15,820 nucleotides of DNA from Rikenellaceae bacterium (GCA_020859745.1 JAJBVQ010000108.1:1-15820), one strand, 5' to 3'; counted from the first letter of the stretch, positions 1-6,656 are shown. Notes: generated by a model not told the origin, from the letters alone. Numbers and translations are program-made.

Positions 1-2
1 AC

Positions 3-419
3 CTGGGGCTGGTGTTCAGTTCCGACACTTGGGCCGTGCTGGGGCTGGTTTTCCTCGGGATAACATTCGCCGCCGTGATCCTGTGGCTGCTGGCCCGTAC
101 GCTGGCGCTGCGGAAAATAGGTTTCTATGGCGGTATCGTTTCGCTCGTTTTTTGCATGACGGCCACTTTTTACGCCCATTTCCAGCGGGGCAGGCTGCTG
201 TACGGCGGCGAGGCCGTGGTGATGAACCTCGTGGCGCCCGTCAAAAGCTCGCCGGGGGCGGGGAGCAAGGATATTTTCGTGCTGCACGAAGGGACTAAAG
301 TGCGGATGCTCGGGCAGCTCGACGGCTGGACCGAGATCGTCCTCTCCGACGGCAATAAAGGGTGGATCTCCACGGGCGCCATCGAGGCGGTCGTGCCGGA
401 TAAGGGGAGAGGGGAGTAG
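3..419 (+). CDS. batE: BatE-like protein, C-terminal part (5' end outside window)
   Basis: The reading frame is open from the first in-frame codon (base 3), so this is the tail of a longer gene; the GTG at 12 is unlikely to be the true start. The visible part has two hydrophobic segments, probably membrane spanning (about residues 8-30 and 39-58 from that GTG), joined by a short basic loop. An SH3b-like domain follows, with the features LHEGTKVRMLG, DGWTEIVL and GNKGWIS. Two membrane helices followed by an SH3b domain are what I recall of the C-terminus of BatE, whose N-terminal part carries TPR repeats; BatE belongs to the Bacteroidota Bat (aerotolerance-related) set and is envelope-located. 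The TPR part and other bat genes would lie upstream and cannot be seen. The stop is 4 bases before recR, so the two are probably co-transcribed. Another TPR/SH3 membrane protein is the alternative. Confidence 0.75.
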   Translation: MGLVFSSDTWAVLGLVFLGITFAAVILWLLARTLALRKIGFYGGIVSLVFCMTATFYAHFQRGRLLYGGEAVVMNLVAPVKSSPGAGSKDIFVLHEGTKVRMLGQLDGWTEIVLSDGNKGWISTGAIEAVVPDKGRGE

Positions 420-423
420 CGCC

Positions 424-1014
424 GTGTCGAAACTGTTGGAAAACGTGGTCGGGGAGCTCTCGAAACTGCCCGGCGTGGGGCGGCGGACCGCCTTGCGGCT
501 GGCCCTGCACCTGCTCCGGCAGGAGGTCGAGGACGTAGACCTTTTCGCCGGGGCCATCTACCAGTTCCGGCGCGACATCTGCTGGTGCAAGCAGTGCCGC
601 AACCTCTCCGACGAGGAGCTGTGTCCCATCTGCACCGACCCCAAGCGCGACCGCACCACCGTCTGCGTGGTCGAGCAGGTCGGCGACCTGATCTCGATCG
701 AGAACACCCGGCAGTACAACGGCCTGTACCATGTCCTGGGGGGCGTGATCTCGCCCATACAGGGGATCTCGCCGTCCGACCTGCATGTCGATTTGCTGAT
801 CGACAATATCCGGAGGTTGGGCGTGAAAGAGGTGATCCTCGCGCTGGGGACTACCATCGAGGGAGAGACCACTTCGTATTACCTCACCAAGAAATTACAG
901 CCTCTGGGCGTCGTCGTGTCGGTGATCTCGCGCGGCATCGGTTTCGGCGACGAGCTGGAGTACGCCGACGAGCTGACCATCACCCACGCCCTCCGCAACC
1001 GTAAGCCGCTGTAA
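424..1014 (+). CDS. recR: Recombination mediator protein RecR
   Basis: This 196-residue protein has the usual RecR length and order. A helix-hairpin-helix lies at about residues 12-32 (LSKLPGVGRRTALRLALHLL). A four-cysteine zinc finger follows (C55, C58, C67, C70). A Toprim domain spans about 78-172 and includes VCVVEQVGD and LALGTTIEGETT. A C-terminal segment with GIGFGDELEYAD closes the protein. RecR works with RecO, and with RecF where present, to load RecA on SSB-coated single-stranded DNA during gap repair in the cytoplasm. The GTG start is supported by the conserved N-terminus and by a purine-rich GGGGAG seven bases upstream, one of the few good Shine-Dalgarno-like sites here. The gene starts 4 bases after the batE stop, so translational coupling is likely. 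No strong terminator follows; only a weak AACCC/GGGTT inverted repeat lies at the stop codon. Confidence 0.98.
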   Translation: MSKLLENVVGELSKLPGVGRRTALRLALHLLRQEVEDVDLFAGAIYQFRRDICWCKQCRNLSDEELCPICTDPKRDRTTVCVVEQVGDLISIENTRQYNGLYHVLGGVISPIQGISPSDLHVDLLIDNIRRLGVKEVILALGTTIEGETTSYYLTKKLQPLGVVVSVISRGIGFGDELEYADELTITHALRNRKPL

Positions 1015-1257
1015 CCCGGTTCCTGGGTTCGTGACGGCAGAAGTCGATGCGCAGCATTTTTTCCGGGGTTCGCCTGATTCAAGTCTCCGGTTTACTCTTG
1101 TTTTTGTGGCCCGGTTCGGGCAGTTCAGCTTTTCCCGGCGAGGCCGTCCGGTCGTCGCTGCCTTATGTATAATTTTCGTCCACCCTTTCGCTGCGCCGTA
1201 TCTGACGGACTTCCGGTGCGGCAGCCGTTGGCTGTTTTACCGGCTGTAATTACCCTG

Positions 1258-1305
1258 TTCGGGCCGCCGCCAGGGGGCGAGCGCCGAAGGCGCTTGGGCG
1301 CGGCT
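1258..1305 (+). repeat. S-type hairpin, copy 1
   Basis: Preceded at 1240 by a diverged P box (CCGGCTGTAATTACCC). It opens with TTCGGGCCGCC and closes with GGGCGCGGC. The inner stem is AGCGCC-gaa-GGCGCT (1280-1294) with a three-base loop, and there is a G-rich unpaired run (GGGGG) only on the 5' side. This lopsided design, an outer stem, a one-sided bulge, then an inner stem with a tiny loop, defines the S type. Confidence 0.75.
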
Positions 1306-1403
1306 CACCGCTGGCGCGGAGAGTAGGCTATGGCCTTATTTGTCCCGGCGCGCGTCCCCCGCGCGCCCTTACAATGCTAATTGCAATGCAAATGCCAATA
1401 AAA

Positions 1404-1416
1404 GACGCAACGCGTC
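1404..1416. repeat. Small triloop hairpin GACGC-aac-GCGTC
   Basis: Perfect 5-bp stem with an AAC loop inside AAAAGACGCAACGCGTCCGC. Its counterpart at 4173-4185 has the same frame and loop but a C/G pair swapped for G/C, so pairing is kept. Confidence 0.7.
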
Positions 1417-1471
1417 CGCGCGACCAGGCCACCGGTGGCACGGGGATTTTTTATCTCCTTTAGTTAGTTTC

Positions 1472-1546
1472 GGGTCGGACGCCCGGGAGGATGCTTTAAA
1501 CCGCTTGCGGTTTATTGCGGGCCTCCCGCGGGGCGGCGTCCGGCCC
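1472..1546. repeat. S-like hairpin, GGACGCC subtype, copy 1
   Basis: Three nested stems: outer GGGTCGGACGCC (1472-1483) with GGCGTCCGGCCC (1535-1546, one mismatch), middle GGGAGG (1485-1490) with CCTCCC (1522-1527), and inner TAAACCGC (1497-1504) with GCGGTTTA (1507-1514) around two bases. The right half and following bases (to about 1560) match the reverse complement of about 12540-12580 near lysS. Confidence 0.75.
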
Positions 1547-1600
1547 GCTCGCTGACGCGGTGTCTTTTTTCGCTTGCCTACGACCTTTAGGTCGCGCAGG

Positions 1601-1662
1601 CCGGAGCCACCCCCGGCGTAGGCCTGCACTCGCGATGCTCGTTATGGCCCCGCTGGCTCCGG
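1601..1662 (+). repeat. H1 hairpin, copy 1
   Basis: Arms CCGGAGCCA (1601-1609) and TGGCTCCGG (1654-1662) pair over 9 bp; an inner GGCC (1621-1624) can pair with GGCC (1646-1649). The apex contains CTCGCGATGCTC. Just upstream is the small hairpin GACC-ttta-GGTC (from 1582), which precedes several H1 copies, and the phrase CCGCTGGCGCGGA follows directly. Confidence 0.75.
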
Positions 1663-1902
1663 GCCGGCCGCTGGCGCGGAACCAATTGTCCTGTTTCTGG
1701 TTATCCCCTGTCGCAGGGCCCTTATCATTGCTTTATTTGTCCTCGGCGCGCTCCCCCCGCGCCGCTAACGCGTCGCAGCGACCGAGGACACCGCTCCGCG
1801 GAGTCTTTTTTATTGTGTAGCCACAAGCCCGAAGCCAGCGGAGGCCTTACAATAAAACGGCCCGGCTGCTGACTTGGAAACCCGGCTACTCGCTCTCACG
1901 TG

Positions 1903-1974
1903 TTCGGGCCGCCGGTGCCGCTGGGCACTCCAGCCGGGCTGTAACTACCCTATGTACTACTTGGCGGCAGGCCC
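1903..1974 (+). repeat. S-type hairpin, copy 2, carrying a P box in its apex
   Basis: Outer halves TTCGGGCCGCC (1903-1913) and GGCGGCAGGCCC (1963-1974). Instead of a triloop stem the interior holds the small hairpin GTGCC-gctg-GGCAC and the P box GGGCTGTAACTACCC (1936-1950). It is followed by the stem GCGACTC-tgac-GAGTCGC, the common 3' companion of S copies. Confidence 0.75.
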
Positions 1975-2021
1975 GGCGACTCTGACGAGTCGCGCTTTTC
2001 GTTCTCTCAAGTTCGGCCTGC

Positions 2022-2058
2022 GGTGCCTTCGGGCATTTCGAATGGGCTGTAACTACCC
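2022..2058 (+). repeat. P box with UUCG-capped mini-hairpin
   Basis: GTGCC-ttcg-GGCAT (2023-2036, last pair G-T) followed by the P box GGGCTGTAACTACCC (2044-2058). As RNA the loop would be a UUCG tetraloop, one of the most stable known; other copies have different loops on the same stem. A diverged TGACGAGTCGCGC companion follows from about 2087. Confidence 0.65.
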
Positions 2059-2383
2059 AAAAAACCAGCGCGCATGGCCGGTGATCCTGACGAGTCGCGC
2101 TTCTCGCTCATCGTCTTACTGCGGCTTCGGGCTTACGCCCGCCGCCGCTGCGACAAATCGGATAACAACCTGTTCGGCTTCGAACAACCCGACAGACGTC
2201 CGACGTTAACGGAACGCGCTATTCGCCCGCTCGTTCTCGTGCCGCCCACGCCCCCCCTACCGGGCTGCCCGCCGCTGGCGCGGAAACCCGGCTACTCGCT
2301 CTACAACTCATTTCAGCGGAACGGCTTGCCGTCCGAAAGAAAAATATCCAGCCCTACCGCAGCACGACGTTCGCGCTCCGGAC

Positions 2384-2420
2384 AAAAACGTCCCGGCATC
2401 CCTTCTGGAACGCCGGGACG
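2384..2420 (-). terminator. Rho-independent terminator of the thioredoxin-fold gene
   Basis: Read on the minus strand, CGTCCCGGC and GCCGGGACG form a perfect 9-bp stem (2412-2420 with 2389-2397) around a 14-base loop, followed by TTTTTGT. It starts 20 bases after the stop codon at 2440. Confidence 0.85.
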
Positions 2421-2439
2421 TAGCGGTAATTCCGACGAC

Positions 2440-3993
2440 CTATTCTCCTGCCAGTTTCAGCAGCAGCTCTTTCGTAGCCGCGTCACCCGGCCGCGATTCG
2501 CCTCGCAGGCGGCCCTCCTTGTCGATGATCCAGTAGGTCGGCACCCCCGTGAAACCCATGTAACTCCGCAGGATATTGCCCTCGTCCGCCGATAGCAGGA
2601 TATGCCTGCCCGTATCCTCGATCTTCAGCTCTTTTTTGAGCATCTCCCAGTCTTTTTCTTTTGAATCCATGCAGAGATAGAGGAACTCCACCGACTGCCC
2701 CGCCAGCTCCCCGTGCAGCTTCACCGAGTTCGGCATCTCCGCCCGGCACGGCGCGCATCCTACCCCCCAGACATCCACATACAGCACCTTCTCCGATCCC
2801 CGGTACGGCTCGAAGATCCGGCCGATAAACCGCTCCGCCTCTTTCAGCGGCAGGTTGTAGAAATTCCGCTCAGCCGTTCCAGCTGCCTCAGTCGCCGCAC
2901 CCGGAGCCGCCGGCGTTTCGGCAGGCGGCTCCGGTACCAGGTCGCGCACCAGCGGCGATGCGATAAAACGACCCCGCAGCGGGTAAATCTTCGAATACAG
3001 CTCCGGCGTCTTATTGCCCGCCGCCACCCCGCAGTAGATTTGCAGGCACATCACATCCCGCGACAGCGACGCCGGATACTCCGCCACAATGGAATCCAAA
3101 GCATTCGCCAGCTTCTCCCGTTCTGACCGCGCTGACGACGTGTCCGAGAACATATAGCTCAGGGCGGTCTGGTACAGTGCGTAGCAATGACCGGGCAGAT
3201 CCGCGAAGTCCGCATCGTCCGTCACTGGGAAAGCGCGCCGGTGCAGCTCCCGCACCTGCTCCGGTTTTACCGGCCCGTCCCCCGTCATGTAGCCCTGCCA
3301 CGTATAGCCCGCGTATTGGTTGCGGATCGTCCGCCCCAGCAGATCCAGCGCTTCCGGCGACGGATGCTCCGCCGCCGCATAGCGTGCCAGCGTCGCCCGG
3401 TCGGCACTGTCGCGGCTCCGGAGAATCGCCAGCCACGACTCCATATCCGTCGGAGCGTCGAACTGCGGTACCGGCGTCGTCCGTTGCAGCCGTTTGAAAC
3501 CCGCCAGATGCCTGCTCGCCTCGCCGCTGCGGTTCGCGTTGAAATGCAGGCTGCCATAACTGCCGTCGTTTCCTTCGCGGAAGTCCGTCGAGCGGAACTC
3601 CAGCCGCAGCGTGTCGTCCGGATAGAGACAGAGCGTCGCCCAACCTCCGTCATACTTCAAGTTCGTCGTCGTCGGGCAGAACAGCTCCACCGCGAAACCG
3701 AACCTTCCGTCCGCGTCGAGGTAACTGCTTTCGGAACGCGTGCCGCCCGGCTGCGTCAGGTCAGGCACGAAGAGCGTCACCAGCTTCGCCGCTCCGCTGT
3801 CCAGCGCCACCTTTCCCTCGATCCAGCCTTTGCTGCGCGTAAAGGCGAACGGCATTCGAGGCGTGGCCGGGGTGAGGCCCCCCAGCTGGGGTTCGGGCCT
3901 CGTTTGCCGCGCCTGTTTTTTACGCGCTCCCGCTTCGGTCGCCGATCCCGCCGCCACCATCGCGGCCAGACAGAATAAAAGTAGCTTTCTCAT
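2440..3993 (-). CDS. Secreted TlpA-family thioredoxin-fold oxidoreductase with large N-terminal region
   Basis: This 517-residue protein starts with a signal peptide (MRKLLLFCLAAMVAAGSATEA, residues 1-21) without a lipobox at the usual place, so it is probably soluble in the periplasm. Residues of about 375-517 form a TlpA/thioredoxin-like domain: the active-site motif WGVGCAPC (C413, C416), a later cis-proline segment TGVPTYWIID, and a C-terminal helix. Such domains reduce or exchange disulfides of envelope proteins. Residues 30-370 are not recognised; they contain a possible beta-rich part (about 45-150) and then helical sequence, a layout common in Bacteroidota TlpA-like proteins. A proline/alanine-rich linker (about 355-375) precedes the thioredoxin domain. 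The frame stays open further upstream, but the start at 3993 is preferred because it begins the signal peptide and lies 24 bases after a -7 box. The gene stands alone. Confidence 0.85.
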   Translation of the reverse strand: MRKLLLFCLAAMVAAGSATEAGARKKQARQTRPEPQLGGLTPATPRMPFAFTRSKGWIEGKVALDSGAAKLVTLFVPDLTQPGGTRSESSYLDADGRFGFAVELFCPTTTNLKYDGGWATLCLYPDDTLRLEFRSTDFREGNDGSYGSLHFNANRSGEASRHLAGFKRLQRTTPVPQFDAPTDMESWLAILRSRDSADRATLARYAAAEHPSPEALDLLGRTIRNQYAGYTWQGYMTGDGPVKPEQVRELHRRAFPVTDDADFADLPGHCYALYQTALSYMFSDTSSARSEREKLANALDSIVAEYPASLSRDVMCLQIYCGVAAGNKTPELYSKIYPLRGRFIASPLVRDLVPEPPAETPAAPGAATEAAGTAERNFYNLPLKEAERFIGRIFEPYRGSEKVLYVDVWGVGCAPCRAEMPNSVKLHGELAGQSVEFLYLCMDSKEKDWEMLKKELKIEDTGRHILLSADEGNILRSYMGFTGVPTYWIIDKEGRLRGESRPGDAATKELLLKLAGE

Positions 3994-4016
3994 AAATGTA
4001 TGTGTTAGTATTGCTG

Positions 4017-4024
4017 CAAATATA
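4017..4024 (-). promoter_or_regulatory. Promoter -7 box of the thioredoxin-fold gene
   Basis: TATATTTG on the minus strand fits the Bacteroidota TAnnTTTG box. The -33 side is only T-rich (TTTTA about 21 bases upstream). Transcription would begin near 4010, giving a leader of about 17 bases. Confidence 0.7.
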
Positions 4025-4172
4025 GGTTTTATTCCGAAACTAAAACTATAATTGTAGTTAATATTTCGCCGGAATGGAGAAATTTTCATCCCGATTCCTG
4101 CAAAACGCAGTTGCTCGCTCTCTCCTTTTCGGGCGTCCCTGCTCCCATGAATCCTTAAAAACACCGGTAAAA

Positions 4173-4185
4173 GACCCAACGGGTC
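4173..4185. repeat. Small triloop hairpin GACCC-aac-GGGTC
   Basis: Counterpart of 1404-1416: AAAAGAC and GTCCGC flanks and AAC loop identical, with the fourth stem pair exchanged together on both sides. Confidence 0.7.
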
Positions 4186-4228
4186 CGCCCGGCGCTATCG
4201 CGGAACTTCAGCTATTCGCTCTTATGTG

Positions 4229-4299
4229 TTCGGGCCGCCGGTGCCACGGGCACTCCGGCAGGGCTGTAACTACCCTATGTACTGCTTGGCGGCAGGCCC
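4229..4299 (+). repeat. S-type hairpin, copy 3, carrying a P box
   Basis: Nearly a copy of 1903-1974: TTCGGGCCGCC opening, mini-hairpin GTGCC-ac-GGGCAC, P box at 4261-4275, GGCGGCAGGCCC closing. Its 3' companion is the CCAT-tagc-ATGG stem rather than the GCGACTC stem, which matches the minus-strand copies near 8040 and 8350. Confidence 0.75.
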
Positions 4300-4459
4300 G
4301 CCATTAGCATGGAAAATAAGCTACTCGCCCACGACCCTATACGGCCCGGCCGCTGTCGCGGAAATTCAGCTATTCGTTCTCGACCCTATGCAACTCGCCC
4401 CGCTCGCCTCGGGGCCTTCTTTATTGCTTTATTTGTCCTCGGCGCGCTCCCGCGCGCCG

Positions 4460-4498
4460 GCCCCGTTGGGGCTCTTATTAAGGTCTGCATGACCTTAA
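4460..4498. repeat. Two adjacent perfect small hairpins
   Basis: GCCCC-gtt-GGGGC (4460-4472) is followed by TTAAGGTC-tgcat-GACCTTAA (4478-4498). Both stems are perfect. No close second copy of this pair was noticed in the window. Confidence 0.65.
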
Positions 4499-4516
4499 GG
4501 CCGTCGCAACACCTGA

Positions 4517-4593
4517 GGCCACCGCTGCCGCGATGTTTTTTCTCGCTTAACTGCGACCTTTAGGTCGCGCAGGCCGGAGCCACCCGGGGCGGA
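4517..4593 (+). repeat. 77-bp repeat, plus-strand copy (inverted partner at 7807-7883)
   Basis: Seventy-two of 77 positions match the reverse complement of 7807-7883 by eye. It contains CCACCGCTGCCGCG, TTAACTGC, the GCGACC-ttta-GGTCGC hairpin and the left arm of H1 copy 2. The match ends where this copy continues as a full H1 and the partner switches to an S-like sequence. Confidence 0.85.
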
Positions 4594-4641
4594 GGGCTGC
4601 AATATTCGCTGCGCTCATTTGCGCCCTCGCTGGCTCCGGCC
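4572..4641 (+). repeat. H1 hairpin, copy 2 (best formed)
   Basis: Arms GGCCGGAGCCA (4572-4582) and TGGCTCCGGCC (4631-4641) are perfect over 11 bp. A second stem pairs GAGGGC (4592-4597) with GCCCTC (4623-4628), and GCAA pairs with TTGC directly inside it, leaving one bulged T. The apex is the self-complementary TTCGCTGCGCTC. The whole 70 bp could fold into one long rod. Confidence 0.85.
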
Positions 4642-4699
4642 CTACAATAAAGACGGCCCGGCTGTTGCCTTGGAAACCCGGCTATTCGCCCTTGCCCCG

Positions 4700-4748
4700 T
4701 TCGGGCCGCCACCACCGGGCGAGCGCCGAAGGCGCTTGGCGGCGGCCC
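4700..4748 (+). repeat. S-type hairpin, copy 4
   Basis: TTCGGGCCGCC (4700-4710) with GGCGGCGGCCC (4738-4748). Inner stem AGCGCC-gaa-GGCGCT (4722-4736) as in copy 1. The companion stem after it has changed to GCGACCC-tgac-GGGGCGC: both sides of the CTC/GAG core have become CCC/GGG. Confidence 0.75.
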
Positions 4749-4788
4749 GGCGACCCTGACGGGGCGCGCTTCTCGCTTTTTCGGCTTC

Positions 4789-4833
4789 GGCCTCGCGCGC
4801 GCCCCGGCAGCTTTGCTGCCCGGCGCTGAGGCC
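4789..4833 (+). repeat. S-type hairpin, GGCAGC subtype, copy 1
   Basis: Outer GGCCTC / GAGGCC, a C-rich one-sided bulge, and inner GGCAGC-ttt-GCTGCC (4806-4820). Minus-strand relatives are at 8269-8315 and 7575-7621. Confidence 0.75.
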
Positions 4834-4965
4834 GCCGTTGACACGGGGATAAGACGGCCCGTGCTCCTGGGTTTGAGCCGCGGGGCCTGCGGGTGCGCTG
4901 CCGCTGACGCGGGAAATCAAACATTCGTTTCCTTGTTTCGGACAAAAGCTATTCGCTCTCCCGTG

Positions 4966-5036
4966 CTCGGGCTGCCGCCAGGGGGCGAAGCCGCAACGCG
5001 GCTTGGCGGCAGGCCCGGCGACCCTGGCGAGTCGCG
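4966..5036 (+). repeat. S-type hairpin, copy 5, with GCGAC companion stem
   Basis: CTCGGGCTGCCGCC opening, GGGGG bulge, inner AAGCCGC-aac-GCGGCTT (4988-5004), GGCGGCAGGCCC closing (5005-5016), then GCGACCC-tggc-GAGTCGC (one mismatched pair). The opening CTGCCGCC and closing GGCGGCAG pair perfectly over 8 bp. Confidence 0.75.
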
Positions 5037-5152
5037 CTTTTTGCCCACCGCCCTATGCGGCTCGAAGCTCACGCTTCTCGCCGCAGCTCTCCCTGCGGAA
5101 GCCCGGTATCTTCGGCACCCCGAAGTCACTCCCCTCCAAACCGCCCGCCCGG

Positions 5153-6430
5153 CTATCGCCGCCCGTCGCCGATCATCCTCCACAGCCTCACCAACCGCAA
5201 CGCGCCCACCGGACACTCCCCACAGCGTCCCCGGGCGCAATACTCCGTGCAGAGCTGGATCACCGCCTGCGAATCGAACGCGCTGCGCAGGTCGAAAGCC
5301 TCCGACCAGAGCCGCGTGTAGCGGTTCGCCTCCGGCGCCACCTCGTCGTACAGGGCCAGCGCCCGCTCCTGCAATCCCATGTCGCCCGCCTCGCGTCCCA
5401 TTGCCGTCAGCAGCGGGATCACGAAATTGACGATCCGCAAGTCCACCTTCTCCGCGCTCACCCCCGCTTCGGCATGGCCGAACACGTCGCGCAAGGGCTG
5501 CATGCCGCCTGCGGAAGCCTCCCGCACGCACTCCGCCAGGCGCGGCACCCGTACCAGCAGCGAAGCCGCCCGGCCGAGCATCGACGGCGGCAATGAAGCA
5601 GGCCGGACTCCCGCCCCGGCCCATGACACCACCGGCCTCCGTAACCCGTACTCCTCTTTCAGCGCCAGGTAGATATCCTGCCATTCCCGGATCTTCGGAT
5701 CGGAGGGCGACGCCACGCCCAGGTAGCCCGACTGTCCCATCAGCAGGGCCTCGGCCTGCCGCACGTCCCCGGCGCAGCGCACGAAGCACCGCAGAGGTAC
5801 CGAACGGGCCAGAGCCTCGTAGGATCGTTTGCGGTCGCCCATCCCCAGCGAGCGCAGGTAGCAGACGTAGGCCGTCTCGTCCCAGTCGCCGCCCAGTGAG
5901 CGGCGTATGTCCGCGACCTCGGCGGCCTTGCGGCGCAGCCGGTCGGCCACCAGCCGCGAGAGTATCTGTCCCTGTTCCACCGCTTCGAGGGAGCCGAAAA
6001 ACCCGGCGCACCCGATCCCGCACCGCTGCGACTGGCCCAGCAGCTCTTCGTAAAGGGCCTCCAGTTCCGGCGCGGGGCGGAGCACGAGTGTCCTCACTTC
6101 CCGGCCGTCTCGCACCAGCACCCGGTCGCGCTCGCAGACCACGTGGAACATCACCCCGTCGAAAGCGGGATTGGTCATCCTTCCGCCGTCGCGCCACTGG
6201 GACGACCGCCCGTCGATCCGCACGGCTCCGTACAATACCGTTCCGCCGCACCGTACGGCGGCGTTCACGAAGTCCGGGCCGGGAGCGCTCTCCTCGCCTG
6301 CGGCAACTTCCGGAGCATAGCCGGGGCTCTCCACGCGCGCATCCCCTCCGGGAACGGCGATGTCGCCCTCCCCGAACAGGCGGTGGCCCCAAACGAGGCG
6401 GAGCAGGTCTCTTCGCTGGCTGTCGGTCAT
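5153..6430 (-). CDS. DUF2851 family protein
   Basis: This 425-residue cytoplasmic protein has no signal peptide or membrane segment. It is recognised as DUF2851, a Bacteroidota family of unknown function, from the N-terminal pattern L..LVWGHRLF, then GPDFVNAAV (51-59), VRIDGRSSQW (70-79), AFDGVMFHVV, and the C-terminal cysteine patch YCARGRCGECPVG (C398, C403, C406). As I recall the family, the second motif normally reads VEIH..SSDW..H.H; here the histidines are replaced (VRID, QWRDGG), so any metal or catalytic role attached to them may be lost. The start at 6430 matches the usual family N-terminus (short M-x-x-x before the LVW helix); 6451 is an alternative seven codons upstream, and the frame stays open to 6631 only through an H1 repeat. 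The gene is divergent from yebC. Start choice is moderately certain; family is fairly certain. Confidence 0.8.
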   Translation of the reverse strand: MTDSQRRDLLRLVWGHRLFGEGDIAVPGGDARVESPGYAPEVAAGEESAPGPDFVNAAVRCGGTVLYGAVRIDGRSSQWRDGGRMTNPAFDGVMFHVVCERDRVLVRDGREVRTLVLRPAPELEALYEELLGQSQRCGIGCAGFFGSLEAVEQGQILSRLVADRLRRKAAEVADIRRSLGGDWDETAYVCYLRSLGMGDRKRSYEALARSVPLRCFVRCAGDVRQAEALLMGQSGYLGVASPSDPKIREWQDIYLALKEEYGLRRPVVSWAGAGVRPASLPPSMLGRAASLLVRVPRLAECVREASAGGMQPLRDVFGHAEAGVSAEKVDLRIVNFVIPLLTAMGREAGDMGLQERALALYDEVAPEANRYTRLWSEAFDLRSAFDSQAVIQLCTEYCARGRCGECPVGALRLVRLWRMIGDGRR

Positions 6431-6469
6431 AATTCGTTGGCGATAATTCATTTTTCCGCGAAGCGGGCG

Positions 6470-6558
6470 GCCCGGAGCCATCCCCGGCGAAGGGCTGGTG
6501 CCGCTGGGCACTCCAGCCGGGCTGTAACTATCCTTATGCGTCTTCGCTGGCTCCGGGC
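6470..6558. repeat. H1 hairpin, copy 3, with a P module nested in its apex
   Basis: Arms GCCCGGAGCCA (6470-6480) and TGGCTCCGGGC (6548-6558) are perfect over 11 bp. After CGGCGAAGGGCTG the apex holds GGTGCC-gct-GGGCAC and a P box variant GGGCTGTAACTATCC (6519-6533). Compared with the reverse complement of 14594-14646, which has the same flanks but no such insert, this copy is about 36 bp longer. Confidence 0.75.
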
Positions 6559-6594
6559 GGTCACGAAGGAATACAGTTCCTCGAAACCGTTTCC

Positions 6595-6602
6595 CAAAGA
6601 TA
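6595..6602 (-). promoter_or_regulatory. Predicted -7 box for the DUF2851 gene
   Basis: TATCTTTG on the minus strand. No good TTG lies 19-21 bases upstream. Transcription would start near 6588, giving a leader of about 155 bases that includes the H1 copy at 6470-6558. Confidence 0.5.
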
Positions 6603-6648
6603 GCATTTCGGCGCGAAACTTGGCTTTTCATTTTCGCCGAAAAACCCC

Positions 6649-6656
6649 TACCTTTG
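6649..6656 (+). promoter_or_regulatory. Predicted -7 box for yebC
   Basis: TACCTTTG on the plus strand, with TTTTC 19 bases upstream (6625-6629) as a weak -33. The ATG is 39 bases downstream of the box. Its -33 zone coincides with that expected for the opposite DUF2851 promoter. Confidence 0.6.

Larger units (their letters stand above)
1015..2383. other. 1.37-kb gene-free region between recR and the thioredoxin gene, built of hairpin modules
   Basis: I see no credible gene here. The first 220 bases (1015-1239) show nothing recognisable. From 1240 the region is a string of modules also found elsewhere in the window: S hairpins, one H1 hairpin, P boxes, the phrase CCGCTGGCGCGGA (1309, 1668 and 2273 regions) and the phrase GGCTAYTCGCTC (1884 and 2289 regions). 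The segment 1843-1913 is a close direct copy of 4638-4710. Small palindromes also occur at 2121-2148 (GCGGC ... GGGC-ttac-GCCC ... GCCGC) and 2171-2186 (TGTTCG-gctt-CGAACA). The short ORFs here are translations of repeats. Confidence 0.8.
4050..5152. other. 1.1-kb gene-free region of hairpin modules upstream of the thioredoxin gene
   Basis: I see no credible gene. Bases 4050-4165 show nothing recognisable. From 4168 the region is a chain of modules, mostly in plus orientation: triloop stem, S3, S-flank phrase CCATTAGCATGG, the phrase GCTATTCG (4211, 4369, 4681 and 4949 regions), a TTATTTGTCCTCGGCGCGC phrase shared with 1734, paired stems, H1, S4, S8 and S5. From 5037 to 5152 only weak inverted repeats are seen, such as CTTCGG/CCGAAG near 5111; no clear terminator for the DUF2851 gene was found. 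Confidence 0.8.

Noticed and set aside
1031..1249. 72-codon frame downstream of recR
   Set aside because: No start signal, no recognisable domain, and it ends inside a diverged P box.
1874..2209. A 111-codon plus-strand frame, and a similar one at 4226-4492, both containing GCNYP
   Set aside because: The shared peptide is just the P box read in one frame; elsewhere the same repeat is read in other frames or the other strand. No start signal or domain; repeat-derived.
3994..4179. Upstream in-frame extension of the thioredoxin-fold gene by 62 codons
   Set aside because: It would place the signal peptide internally and lies across and upstream of the -7 box.
4917..6392. A 491-codon minus-strand frame overlapping the DUF2851 gene
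   Set aside because: Highly arginine- and glycine-rich shadow of DUF2851 in another frame, running into repeats at its end.
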